DNA of 32,365 nucleotides from JAKAGZ01 sp035266865 (GCA_035266865.1 DATFMR010000105.1:1-32365), one strand, 5' to 3'; positions 1-7,683 are shown, counted from the first letter of the stretch. Notes: a model not told the origin generated them from the letters alone. Translations and numbers: made by a program.

Positions 1-548
1 ACACAATTAAAAAATCAAAAATGAATGATGCTGAACGTACCGGTACAGGGAAAATAAATGGAATGGATGTAGCCTTCGGCTGTATGGATTTTAAATTTAT
101 CGGTGGGAGCATGGGATCAGTAGTCGGAGAAAAAATTGCCCGTCTTGTTGATAGGGCTTATAAAAATAAAATTCCTCTGATAATAATATCTGCTAGCGGC
201 GGAGCACGAATGATGGAAGGTGCATTTTCTTTAATGCAAATGGCAAAGACAAGTACAAGGCTGGCACGGCTTGCTGATGCTAAAATTCCATATATTTCTA
301 TTTTAACCGATCCAACAACTGGTGGAACTACTGCAAGTTACGCTATGCTTGGAGATGTTCATTTTGCTGAACCACAAGCGTTAATTGGGTTTGCCGGACC
401 AAGAGTAATTAAACAAACAATAGGAAAGGATTTACCAAAAGGATTCCAGCGTTCTGAATTTCTTTTGGAACAGGGATTTGTAGATGTCATTTCTCACAGA
501 AAAGATCTTAAGTCTAATGTTCATAATGCTTTAACACTAATGACCTGA
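1..548 (+). CDS. accD: Acetyl-CoA carboxylase carboxyltransferase beta subunit, 3' part
   Basis: This is the C-terminal part of AccD, which with AccA moves the carboxyl group from carboxybiotin to acetyl-CoA to make malonyl-CoA for fatty acid synthesis in the cytoplasm. The frame is open from base 3 without a start, so the gene is cut by the window edge; the ATG at 21 is internal. About 180 of the usual 280-300 residues are present, and the N-terminal zinc ribbon is missing. Visible crotonase-fold signatures are FIGGSMGSVVGEK, SASGGARMMEG and GGTTASYAMLGD, with the conserved FAGPRVIKQT near the C-terminus. The TGA stop lies in the run CCTGAGG that also supplies the likely ribosome binding site of panC, so translation may be coupled. 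Identity is secure. Confidence 0.95.
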   Translation, partial: TIKKSKMNDAERTGTGKINGMDVAFGCMDFKFIGGSMGSVVGEKIARLVDRAYKNKIPLIIISASGGARMMEGAFSLMQMAKTSTRLARLADAKIPYISILTDPTTGGTTASYAMLGDVHFAEPQALIGFAGPRVIKQTIGKDLPKGFQRSEFLLEQGFVDVISHRKDLKSNVHNALTLMT

Positions 549-550
549 GG
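547..550 (+). promoter_or_regulatory. Shine-Dalgarno GAGG that decides the panC start
   Basis: GAGG overlaps the accD stop codon and ends 6 nt before the ATC at 557. This is normal ribosome-binding spacing for a start at 557 and much too far from the first ATG at 644. It is the sequence basis for placing the panC start at a non-standard codon. Confidence 0.5.
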
Positions 551-556
551 TCACTT

Positions 557-1408
557 ATCGAAGTAATTACTTCCGTTCCAGGAATACACAAAAGAATATC
601 TGCGTTAAAGAAAAAAGGGAAATTAATTGGTTTTGTACCAACAATGGGATTCCTTCACAAAGGTCATCTTTCACTGATAAAAAAATCCAAAAAGAAAGCA
701 GATATAACTGTTGTTTCAATATTTGTAAATCCAACCCAGTTTGCTCCCAATGAAGACCTTGAAAAGTACCCGAGGAATTTAAAAAAGGACAAAGAATTAC
801 TCAGAAACGAAAAAGTCGATATTTTATTTTTCCCGGATGCGTCCAAAATTTACGGAGAAAATTTTCAAACATTTGTTAATGTTAATAAAATAACCGGAAT
901 CCTGGAAGGAGAATTCAGGCCTACACATTTTAAAGGCGTAACCACTGTAGTTTCAATTTTATTTAATTGTGTTAAACCAGATTTTGCTTTCTTCGGACAA
1001 AAAGATGCGCAACAAGCCACAGTGATTACAAGAATGACTGCAGATTTAAAATTTGATACTAAAATAGTTGTTTGCCCTATCATTCGTGAAAAAGATGGAT
1101 TGGCAATGAGTTCGCGGAATGTTTACCTGACTGAACAGGAGAGAAAGGACGCGCTTGTTTTAAGCAAATCATTGAAAATGGCAAAAAGCCTTATTGGGAA
1201 CGGGGAATTAAAATCTTCGAAAATACTTTCACAGATGAAAAGGAAAATAAATTCAGTTAGTACATCAAAACTGGATTATATAAATATTGTTAATTCAGAA
1301 ACATTTGAAATTGCAAAGGAACTTAGGAAGGGAAATAAATATTTTATTCTGATCGCCTGTAAAATTGGAAAAACCAGGTTGATCGATAACACATTAATCA
1401 ATATTTGA
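557..1408 (+). CDS. panC: Pantothenate synthetase (pantoate--beta-alanine ligase)
   Basis: PanC condenses pantoate and beta-alanine with ATP to give pantothenate, the CoA precursor. The nucleotidyltransferase HIGH-type motif is HKGH and the KMSKS-like loop is MSSRN; VNPTQFAPNEDLEKYPR and FGQKDAQQ are also typical. The first ATG (644) would delete the conserved GFVPTM strand. The frame is open further upstream, with no ATG, GTG or TTG before the stop at 524. Starting at ATC (557) gives 283 residues, places 25 residues before FVPTMG exactly as in E. coli PanC, and fits the GAGG at 547-550. CTG at 545 is the other candidate. The 3' end overlaps the convergent coaX by 11 bp. The function is certain; the start codon is inferred. 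Confidence 0.93.
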   Translation: MEVITSVPGIHKRISALKKKGKLIGFVPTMGFLHKGHLSLIKKSKKKADITVVSIFVNPTQFAPNEDLEKYPRNLKKDKELLRNEKVDILFFPDASKIYGENFQTFVNVNKITGILEGEFRPTHFKGVTTVVSILFNCVKPDFAFFGQKDAQQATVITRMTADLKFDTKIVVCPIIREKDGLAMSSRNVYLTEQERKDALVLSKSLKMAKSLIGNGELKSSKILSQMKRKINSVSTSKLDYINIVNSETFEIAKELRKGNKYFILIACKIGKTRLIDNTLINI

Positions 1409-2162
1409 AATTCTTCTCGTAAACTGCTTTCACTCCTATCAAAACCAGGTCTTTAACGTATTCATTTTCAAAATTTAAGTATGGGATTATTTTTTCGGCA
1501 TTTCCGCCAGTCAGATAAATATGAATATTTTGGATTCCCAAATTCTTTTTGAGATCGGAAATTGTTTTTTCAAACAACCCTGTAATTGAATTAATAACTC
1601 CACTTGCGATTGATGAATTTGTAGTGTCGCCGATTAATCCTTTATATTCACCGGGAGTTACAACCGGGAGCTGAGCTGTATTTTTATTCAGGGAATTAAA
1701 CATCATATCCATTCCCGGCAGAATCATTCCACCTATAAATGCACCTGGATAATCGACAAAATTAATTGTAGTTGCTGTTCCCAAATCAATAGAAATAATA
1801 AACGTAGACTTGTTGTAATCTTTACTATTCCCGGAATTATTAAATAAATAGTAAGCTCCTTCAGCAGAACAAATTCTGTCAATACCCAGAGTTTCGGGAG
1901 TTGTGTAATCAATTTTTAAGTTAAACTTTGAATTATGAGTTACCTGGAAAGGGTTTAGTTTAAATTTAGAAGTAATAAATTCCAGTAATTCTTTTGATTT
2001 TTCGGGAGAAACTGAAGAGAAAGCAACTGAATCGATTTTTTCATTTATTATGAAATGTTCAAATTCATCAAATCCTTCGAATGAACCGGATTTGACCAAA
2101 TTATCTGCTTCTATAAATCCTGCTTTAATCCGGGTATTTCCTATGTCGCATGCTAATAACAT
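1398..2162 (-). CDS. coaX: Type III pantothenate kinase
   Basis: CoaX phosphorylates pantothenate, the first step of CoA synthesis, in the ASKHA fold. The phosphate-binding motif DIGNTRIK lies at residues 6-13. The ISIDLGTATTINFV segment supplies the second phosphate motif, and GAFIGGMILPGMDM followed by NTAQLP is the family's pantothenate/adenosine signature. At 254 residues it has normal length. Its ATG overlaps the birA stop by one base (TAATG on the minus strand), so the two are co-transcribed and probably translationally coupled. Its 3' end overlaps panC tail to tail. The product of panC is the substrate of this enzyme, which makes the convergent arrangement functionally sensible. Confidence 0.95.
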   Translation of the reverse strand: MLLACDIGNTRIKAGFIEADNLVKSGSFEGFDEFEHFIINEKIDSVAFSSVSPEKSKELLEFITSKFKLNPFQVTHNSKFNLKIDYTTPETLGIDRICSAEGAYYLFNNSGNSKDYNKSTFIISIDLGTATTINFVDYPGAFIGGMILPGMDMMFNSLNKNTAQLPVVTPGEYKGLIGDTTNSSIASGVINSITGLFEKTISDLKKNLGIQNIHIYLTGGNAEKIIPYLNFENEYVKDLVLIGVKAVYEKNFKY

Positions 2163-2935
2163 TATACTACACTCACATCTCCAAAATGAATTTTTTCAAT
2201 ATTGCCTTTATTCTTTAATAGGAGAAAACCATTTTCATCAAGATCATCAAAGATTCCATATTTTGTAGTTTCCCCATCTGTAATTGCGATCTTTTCTCCT
2301 AACATTCTGCATTTAGTCTTCCAGTCACGTAAAATATCTTCGGGTTTTACGAGTATCTTTTCGAGCAATTCTTCAAACAGGTTTAATATTTCAGCAAGAA
2401 GTTTTTCGCGTTCAATATTTTCATTTGCTTCAAGTTTAATAGAAGTTGGTTCAATATTGAAAGAACCCTGGAATGAAATCTGGTTAACATTAACTCCGAT
2501 GCCAATAACCAGCCTTTCAATTTTGCTTCCCTGCGAAGATGCTTCCAGAAGTATTCCGCAAACTTTTTTACCCTGAATCAATACGTCATTCGGCCATTTA
2601 AGATTTGTATTTATCTGGTATAAATTTTCAATTGCCTGTGCTACTGCTAAGGAAGCGGCAAAATTAATTATGTTAAAATTTTTGCCGAAGAATTTCTTGT
2701 TCGTTATTAAAATTGAAAAATTCAAATTCTGTTCTTTTGTGCTGTACCAGACCCGGTCTTTTCTTCCTCTTCCTCTTGCCTGTCTTTCAGCAAACACAAC
2801 AGATCCGTCCGTATTTATTTTGTTCTTTTTATCGAGCAGGAAAGTGTTTGTTGAATCTAGTTCATCGCAGTAAATGAAACTGCGTCCGATTGTATTTGTG
2901 TTAAGTTTCAGATCAAATATTTCAAGTTCAAGCAA
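2162..2935 (-). CDS. birA: Biotin--[acetyl-CoA-carboxylase] ligase, monofunctional
   Basis: This cytoplasmic enzyme activates biotin as biotinyl-AMP and attaches it to the lysine of AccB. The biotin-binding loop GRGRKDRVW (near residue 55) and KWPNDVLIQGKKVCGILLE are clear, followed by the small C-terminal SH3-like domain. It lacks the N-terminal winged helix of E. coli BirA, so it should not repress biotin genes. The start is TTG at 2935: there is no ATG in frame, a stop codon lies four codons upstream, and GAGG sits 7 nt before the TTG. The gene precedes coaX on the minus strand with a one-base overlap. Its role ties in with accD at the window start. Confidence 0.93.
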   Translation of the reverse strand: MLELEIFDLKLNTNTIGRSFIYCDELDSTNTFLLDKKNKINTDGSVVFAERQARGRGRKDRVWYSTKEQNLNFSILITNKKFFGKNFNIINFAASLAVAQAIENLYQINTNLKWPNDVLIQGKKVCGILLEASSQGSKIERLVIGIGVNVNQISFQGSFNIEPTSIKLEANENIEREKLLAEILNLFEELLEKILVKPEDILRDWKTKCRMLGEKIAITDGETTKYGIFDDLDENGFLLLKNKGNIEKIHFGDVSVV

Positions 2936-2976
2936 CTGGATACCTCAAATTTTAGTGTAAAACATAAATGACTAAA

Positions 2977-3038
2977 ATGTCAGCTATTTTGACATATTTT
3001 GAATATCACTGACAATATCGCATATTATCTGACAATAT
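2977..3038. promoter_or_regulatory. Phased TGTCA/TGACA half-site array (putative activator sites)
   Basis: TGTCA at 2978 and TGACA at 2990 form the dyad ATGTCA-N7-TGACAT. Two further TGACA boxes follow at 3010 and 3030, both within the identical 10-mer CTGACAATAT. The three direct TGACA boxes are exactly 20 bp apart, close to two helical turns, so they face the same side of the DNA. They lie about 75-135 bp upstream of a sigma-54-like promoter, where enhancer-binding activators usually bind. The regulator is unknown. Confidence 0.45.
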
Positions 3039-3072
3039 TACTTACTGATCCAATTCCTGTTTGTTTTATTTA

Positions 3073-3089
3073 ACTATTTATAAAATAGT
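3073..3089. repeat. 17-bp dyad between array and promoter
   Basis: ACTATTT-ATA-AAATAGT is a perfect 7-bp inverted repeat around a 3-bp centre, lying between the half-site array and the sigma-54-like element. It may be an operator, but it is AT-rich and could be chance. Confidence 0.3.
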
Positions 3090-3110
3090 AAGTTACAACA
3101 AATCCTGCTT

Positions 3111-3127
3111 CTGGCATATTCATTGCC
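3111..3127 (+). promoter_or_regulatory. Sigma-54-type -24/-12 promoter element upstream of hsp20-dnaK
   Basis: The run CTGGCATATTCATTGCC has the -24 GG at 3113-3114 and the -12 GC at 3125-3126 with the obligatory 10-bp spacing. It matches TGGCA and TTGC of the sigma-54 consensus. Transcription would start near 3138, about 48 nt before the hsp20 ATG. No sigma-32-like or CIRCE element was seen in this intergenic region. Confidence 0.5.
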
Positions 3128-3185
3128 TTATTTTTACAAACGAATTCAAAAATCAAAGACAATATATTAAATAACAGGAGACAAA

Positions 3186-3599
3186 ATGAAATTCATAGAA
3201 TTTGAGCCAATTCTGAATTTTGCAAATGCAAAAAACACATTAAACTCAGAAATCATTGAAAATAAAAACGAAAATTCATTCAGTCCCAAAATAGATATTT
3301 TCGAAGATGAAAAAAACATCTATTTGGAAGCAGAAATACCGGGACTAAATAAAAATGAAATAAAAATTAAACTAGTTAATAACAGACTAACTATTAGCGG
3401 TGAAAAAAGAAACAGAAATTTTGAAAAGGGTAAACTGATTTACAATGAAAGAGTTTTCGGTTTTTTTAAACGTGAATTTGAAATAAATTCAGAGATTGAC
3501 AGAAAAAATCTGAATGCATCATTTGAAAATGGAATTTTGAAAATAACTTTTGGGAAACTGATTCCACGGAAAAATGAAAGAACAATTGAAATTAATTAA
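3186..3599 (+). CDS. Small heat shock protein, Hsp20/alpha-crystallin family
   Basis: This ATP-independent holdase binds unfolding proteins in the cytoplasm and hands them to DnaK. At 137 residues it has the usual length. The alpha-crystallin domain starts near residue 36 (KIDIFEDEKNIYLEAEIPG) and ends with the signature FENGILKITF; a short C-terminal tail follows. GGAG lies 7 nt before the ATG. It is 36 bp upstream of dnaK, with a second hsp20 gene downstream, so one operon probably supplies holdase and foldase together. The upstream DNA has a sigma-54-like promoter. It is clearly divergent from the second copy, so the two may form different oligomers. Confidence 0.93.
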   Translation: MKFIEFEPILNFANAKNTLNSEIIENKNENSFSPKIDIFEDEKNIYLEAEIPGLNKNEIKIKLVNNRLTISGEKRNRNFEKGKLIYNERVFGFFKREFEINSEIDRKNLNASFENGILKITFGKLIPRKNERTIEIN

Positions 3600-3635
3600 T
3601 AATAAAAATAAGAAAACGAAAAGGAGTGTTAGATA

Positions 3636-5582
3636 ATGGGTAAAATTATAGGAATAGATCTCGGAACAACGAACTCATGCGTTGCGGTTATGGAAGGAAA
3701 TGAGCCGGTTGTAATTCCAAATTCAGAAGGTGGAAGAACTACACCATCAATTGTGGCTTTTACCAAAAGCGGTGAAAGACTGGTAGGACAACCTGCAAAA
3801 AGACAGGCTATTACAAATCCTAAAAATACTGTCTTCTCAATAAAAAGATTTATGGGAAGACTTATTAACGAAGTTTCAGATGAAAAAGGGAAAGTACCTT
3901 ACGAAGTAACTTCAGGAGATAACGATACTGCCCGCGTAAAAATTGGTGACAGAATTTATTCACCTCCTGAAATCAGTGCAATGGTTCTTCAGAAAATGAA
4001 AAAAACTGCTGAAGAATATTTAGGACAGGAAGTTACCGAAGCTGTAATTACTGTCCCTGCATATTTTAATGATTCGCAGCGCCAGGCTACAAAAGACGCA
4101 GGCGAGATTGCAGGATTAAAAGTTAGAAGAATTATCAACGAGCCGACCGCAGCAGCACTTGCTTACGGATTGGATAAAAAATCAAAAGACCATACAGTTG
4201 CCGTATACGATTTGGGTGGCGGTACTTTTGATATTTCAATTCTCCAGTTAGGTGACGGTGTATTTGAAGTAAAATCTTCAAACGGTGACGGACACCTTGG
4301 TGGTGATGATTTTGACCAGAGAATAGTTGATTGGGCAGCAGACGAGTTCAAGAAATCCGATGGAATAGATTTAAGAAAAGATCCGATGGCTTTACAGAGA
4401 TTGAAAGAAGCTGCAGAAAAAGCTAAAATTGAATTATCATCTTCTTCATCCACAGATTTCAATTTACCTTTTGTTACAGCAACACAGGATGGTCCGAAAC
4501 ATCTTAATCTTACTTTATCAAGATCAAAATTTGAACAGTTAATAGATGATCTCGTACAAAGAACAAAAGTTCCTTGCGAAAAAGCAATGAAGGATGCAGG
4601 AGTTTCTTCTTCACAGGTTGACGAAGTTATTCTTGTTGGTGGATCAACCAGGATACCGCTGGTACAGGAACTTGTTAAAAAATTATTTAACAGGGATCCG
4701 CACAAAGGTGTAAATCCTGATGAAGTTGTTGCAGTTGGTGCGGCAATTCAGGGTGGAGTTTTAACAGGCGATGTAAAAGATGTATTGCTGCTTGACGTTA
4801 CTCCGCTTTCACTCGGTATTGAAACAATGGGAAGTGTTTTCACAAAGTTGATTGACGCTAATACAACAATACCAACAAAGAAAAGCGAAGTTTTCTCAAC
4901 CGCATCTGATAATCAGCCTTCTGTTGAAATTCACATTCTGCAGGGTGAACGCCAGATGGCAGGAGACAACAGGTCGCTTGGCAGATTCCACTTAGATGGA
5001 ATTCCGCCTGCACCAAGAGGTGTGCCGCAGATTGAAGTAACATTTGATCTTGATGCGAACGGAATACTTCACGTAACAGCTAAAGATAAAGCTACAAATA
5101 AAGAACAAAGTATTAGAATTACTTCTTCAGGCGGATTGTCTCAGGAAGAAATAGATAAAATGAAGAATGATGCTAAAGAACACGCTGCTGAAGATAAAAA
5201 GAAAAAAGAAGAAGTCGATGTAAGAAACCAAGCTGACAGTTTGGTATTCCAGACAAAGAAACAGCTCGAGGAACTCGGCGATAAAGTTCCGGCAGATATA
5301 AAATCAAAACTGGAAGCTGAGATTAAAAAAGTGGAAGAAGCTATTTCAGCTAACAACACAGAACAGATTAAATCTGCTACTGAATCACTGAATAAAGTCT
5401 GGAGCGAAGTTGCATCACAACTTTACCAGCAGCCTGGCGCAGATCAAAAGGGTGGACCTGCAGGACAGCAGGCAGGAGGACCACAGCAGGATGCAGGTAA
5501 AAAAGAAGATGATAAAGATGTTCAGGACGCTTCTTACGAGGTTGTTGACGATGAGAAAGACAAAGACAACGATAAAAAGTAA
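3636..5582 (+). CDS. dnaK: Chaperone protein DnaK (Hsp70)
   Basis: DnaK is the ATP-driven Hsp70 that folds and refolds cytoplasmic proteins with DnaJ and GrpE. At 648 residues it is full length. The actin-like ATPase domain opens with IGIDLGTTNSCVAVMEG and contains VYDLGGGTFDISIL and VGGSTRIPLVQ. The interdomain linker VLLLDVTPLS lies near residue 390, followed by the beta-sandwich substrate domain, the helical lid, a Gln/Gly-rich stretch and the acidic EVVDDEKDKDNDKK tail. AAGGAG precedes the ATG. No grpE or dnaJ is adjacent; instead it is sandwiched between two hsp20 genes. A GC-rich hairpin follows 17 nt after the stop. Confidence 0.98.
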   Translation: MGKIIGIDLGTTNSCVAVMEGNEPVVIPNSEGGRTTPSIVAFTKSGERLVGQPAKRQAITNPKNTVFSIKRFMGRLINEVSDEKGKVPYEVTSGDNDTARVKIGDRIYSPPEISAMVLQKMKKTAEEYLGQEVTEAVITVPAYFNDSQRQATKDAGEIAGLKVRRIINEPTAAALAYGLDKKSKDHTVAVYDLGGGTFDISILQLGDGVFEVKSSNGDGHLGGDDFDQRIVDWAADEFKKSDGIDLRKDPMALQRLKEAAEKAKIELSSSSSTDFNLPFVTATQDGPKHLNLTLSRSKFEQLIDDLVQRTKVPCEKAMKDAGVSSSQVDEVILVGGSTRIPLVQELVKKLFNRDPHKGVNPDEVVAVGAAIQGGVLTGDVKDVLLLDVTPLSLGIETMGSVFTKLIDANTTIPTKKSEVFSTASDNQPSVEIHILQGERQMAGDNRSLGRFHLDGIPPAPRGVPQIEVTFDLDANGILHVTAKDKATNKEQSIRITSSGGLSQEEIDKMKNDAKEHAAEDKKKKEEVDVRNQADSLVFQTKKQLEELGDKVPADIKSKLEAEIKKVEEAISANNTEQIKSATESLNKVWSEVASQLYQQPGADQKGGPAGQQAGGPQQDAGKKEDDKDVQDASYEVVDDEKDKDNDKK

Positions 5583-5598
5583 AATGAATTAATATTTG

Positions 5599-5626
5599 CC
5601 CGGATGCATTTGCGTCCGGGATTTAT
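5599..5626 (+). terminator. Hairpin after dnaK, possible terminator
   Basis: CCCGGATGC (5599-5607) and GCGTCCGGG (5612-5620) form a 9-bp stem with one G-U pair and a four-base loop. ATTTATT follows, only moderately T-rich, so termination may be partial and allow some read-through into the next hsp20 gene. Confidence 0.6.
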
Positions 5627-5651
5627 TAAAACAATTTAGAGGGATTGACTT

Positions 5652-6050
5652 ATGACTCAAAACAAAGAATTGATGAATATAAACAGGACCCCTGATTTTG
5701 ACTGGCAGGAATTAGTCTCTACGCAAAATTATGTAAATCCTTTTGTTGATATTTTTGAAACTGATGAAGACTATATCCTTACTGCAAATATGCCGGGAAT
5801 TGAAAGAGAAAATATAAAGCTTAAAATAGAAGGAGATTCTTTAATAATTTTCGGGAAGATTGATTTTGAAAAACAACTAAGCAGAAAATATATTCTGAAT
5901 GAAAATGAGATCGGAAATTATTTTAGAAAATTTAATATCAGTGACAGCGTTGATAAATCAAAGATAAACGCTAAGTATGAAAACGGGCAGTTGATTATTA
6001 AGCTGCCGAAAAATGAAAAGATGAAGCCAATAAATATAGATATAATGTAA
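5652..6050 (+). CDS. Second small heat shock protein, Hsp20 family
   Basis: This is a second alpha-crystallin holdase of 132 residues. The domain runs from PFVDIFETDEDYILTANMPG (about residue 29) to the signature YENGQLIIKLPKNEK near the C-terminus. AGAGGG stands before the ATG with good spacing. It is only distantly similar to the hsp20 upstream of dnaK: the two share the PG and ENG..I signatures but little else, so this is unlikely to be a recent tandem duplication. A hairpin lies between dnaK and this gene and a stronger terminator lies behind it, so its amount may be set separately from dnaK. Confidence 0.92.
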   Translation: MTQNKELMNINRTPDFDWQELVSTQNYVNPFVDIFETDEDYILTANMPGIERENIKLKIEGDSLIIFGKIDFEKQLSRKYILNENEIGNYFRKFNISDSVDKSKINAKYENGQLIIKLPKNEKMKPINIDIM

Positions 6051-6076
6051 AGAGGAATTTATCTTTGTTTATAAAG

Positions 6077-6104
6077 CCCCGTTAATAGCGGGGATTTCTT
6101 ATTT
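6077..6104 (+). terminator. Rho-independent terminator after the chaperone block
   Basis: CCCCG (6077-6081) and CGGGG (6089-6093) form a short GC stem around a 7-nt loop, followed by the T-rich ATTTCTTATTTT. It closes the hsp20-dnaK-hsp20 unit. Confidence 0.7.
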
Positions 6105-6127
6105 TAAAATATTATGAATTTTTAATC

Positions 6128-6643
6128 CTACTCCATTGGGATTAGCCCCAATTGCTGCATAAAGTCTAAATTGTCAAAAAAATCTTGTTCCTGAGCAATT
6201 TTTCCGTCTTTCATTTTTACAAGCGTAACACCATCTATATTTACTTCTTTACCGGTAGGGGACATTCCAAAAAACTCCCCGGTATTTGTGCCTTTAAAGT
6301 TCCATTGTTTTACAATTTTGTCACCCTGTCCAAATGCATCTACAATTGTAAATGAAATATTAGAAAACCCGGTTAGATAGTTATTGTAATATGCTTTAAA
6401 ATCTTTAATACCCACTATATTTTGGGGCTTGGCAACCATTGTAATATTTTTATCAAAATTGGTCTCATTTATCTGCTCAATTTTTCCTTTGTTGATAATT
6501 TTATCCCAGGTGGTTGTATACATTTCCAGGTTGGCTGTTAATTGTTTTTGGGCATTTTCTAACTGCACACATTTATCTGAAGGTGTACTTTTGCAGCTTG
6601 ATATTTCCAATAAGTAAAAAGTTAATTTTGTAATTATTGACAA
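6128..6643 (-). pseudogene. SnoaL-like (polyketide-cyclase fold) lipoprotein, 5'-truncated at the IS
   Basis: The body of the 171-residue frame looks like a SnoaL/NTF2-fold ester-cyclase-type protein: a helical N-terminal part, then VGIKDFKAYYNNYLTGF and a C-terminal cone with FKGTNTGEFFGMSPTGKEV. Such proteins often act as small-molecule cyclases, but many have no known role. The sequence SSCKSTPSDKC looks like a lipobox cysteine followed by a mature lipoprotein. The apparent start (MSIITKLTFYLLEI) is too short and charged for a signal peptide, and its DNA coincides with the left end of the IS110 element. I therefore infer that the true 5' end was lost or displaced by the insertion. No matching signal-peptide sequence was found on the far side of the element. 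An intact non-secreted protein cannot be excluded. Confidence 0.55.
6612..6625 (+). repeat. Left subterminal inverted repeat of the IS
   Basis: AAGTAAAAAGTTAA pairs in inverted orientation with TTGACTTTTTACTT at 7898-7911, with one mismatch. Low sequence complexity lowers its weight, but the position just outside the transposase is right for an IS1111-type repeat. Confidence 0.5.
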
Positions 6644-6664
6644 CTTTAACTTTTGGAGGTATCA

Positions 6665-7681
6665 ATGTATTACACTGGTATTGATCAACATAAACTCTTT
6701 TCATATCTAACTACCGTTGACAGTGACGGTAAAATCGTTAAAGAAGCTAAACTTTACAATAATGATTTTGATATCATTAATTATTTCAACTCTATTGGTA
6801 GAGATCATACAGCTACTGTTGAAACTACCGGTGGCTGGTATTGGATGAATGATCTTCTCAGCTCCCTGGATATTCCTCTAAAACTTACACACACTAAATA
6901 CCTTAAAGCAATTTCTTATGCTAAAGTTAAAACGGATAAAGTTGACTCCAACATACTTGCTCAACTTCTACGCCTGGACCTTATACCTGAAGCCTATAAA
7001 ATACCTGATGATATCCGAACTCTTCGCGATACTTTAAGAGCCAGATTAAGACTGTCTGTAAAGAGAACAAGTTGCCTTAATTTTATGCACCGTATGTTAG
7101 AGTAGTTCAATATATCCGATCCAGCACTGCTCAACAGTTTCTACAAGCTACAGTATCATCAGTTTGATATTCAATCAAAATTACTCAAAGAACAAATGCT
7201 TACTCTTGAAAAATCTCTTTATCCCTCCCTTATTCCTAATCAGGATATTCAAAGATTGCTCTGGATACCCGGTATTGGTAAAATGAATGCCTTCACTATT
7301 TTACTTGAAGTTGGAGACATTAATCGTTTTGCTTCTGAGAAAAACTCCTTCTCCTACTGCCGTCTTGTTCCTTCTGCCCGTAACTCTGCTGGTAAAATGA
7401 AACAACGCTCTTCAAAAGATGGAAACAGATATCTTAAAATCGTCTTCTCAGATGCAGCTGTTCACGCCCTACAATACTATCCGGTTATCAAGAGATACCA
7501 CAGCTCAAAACTCAGGAAGAAGAAAAAACAGGTCGCTAAAGCAATCATATCAAAAGAAATTGCCCGAATAGTTTATCACGTACTTAAAGACAAGACTAAT
7601 TTTAATAACCAATTCAAAGGACAAGAATTACAACATAAGAAATATCTTCAATGGCCGCGCATCACAAGCCCCGACGTCTAA
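6665..7681 (+). pseudogene. IS110-family transposase with in-frame amber stop
   Basis: The frame runs for about 338 codons with a single TAG at 7103-7105 and no frameshift. The first half (codons 1-146) carries the RuvC-like DEDD domain: YTGIDQHK, TVETTGGWYW and KTDKVDSNILAQL. After the stop the frame continues FNISDPALLNS, through a helical linker, into the transposase_20/IS116 domain with DIQRLLWIPGIGKMNAF, and SARNSAGKMKQRSSKDGNR, where a serine serves as the nucleophile in this family. GGAGG lies 5 nt before the ATG at 6665, which I prefer to the ATG at 6653. The stop falls between the two domains. An ATG at 7196 could start the second half separately. It is most likely a recently inactivated gene. 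Confidence 0.85.
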
Positions 7682-7683
7682 CT

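Noticed and set aside
644..646. ATG as the panC start
   Set aside because: It would remove the conserved GFVPT strand and 29 residues found in all PanC proteins, and no ribosome site precedes it.
2936..3185. HrcA/CIRCE or HspR-type operator in front of hsp20-dnaK
   Set aside because: Neither TTAGCACTC/GAGTGCTAA nor CTTGAGT/ACTCAAG was found in this region.
4163..4705. 180-codon open frame on the minus strand inside dnaK
   Set aside because: It lies wholly antisense to a well-conserved gene and its translation, rich in Ser and Pro, resembles no known family; it is a by-product of dnaK codon use.
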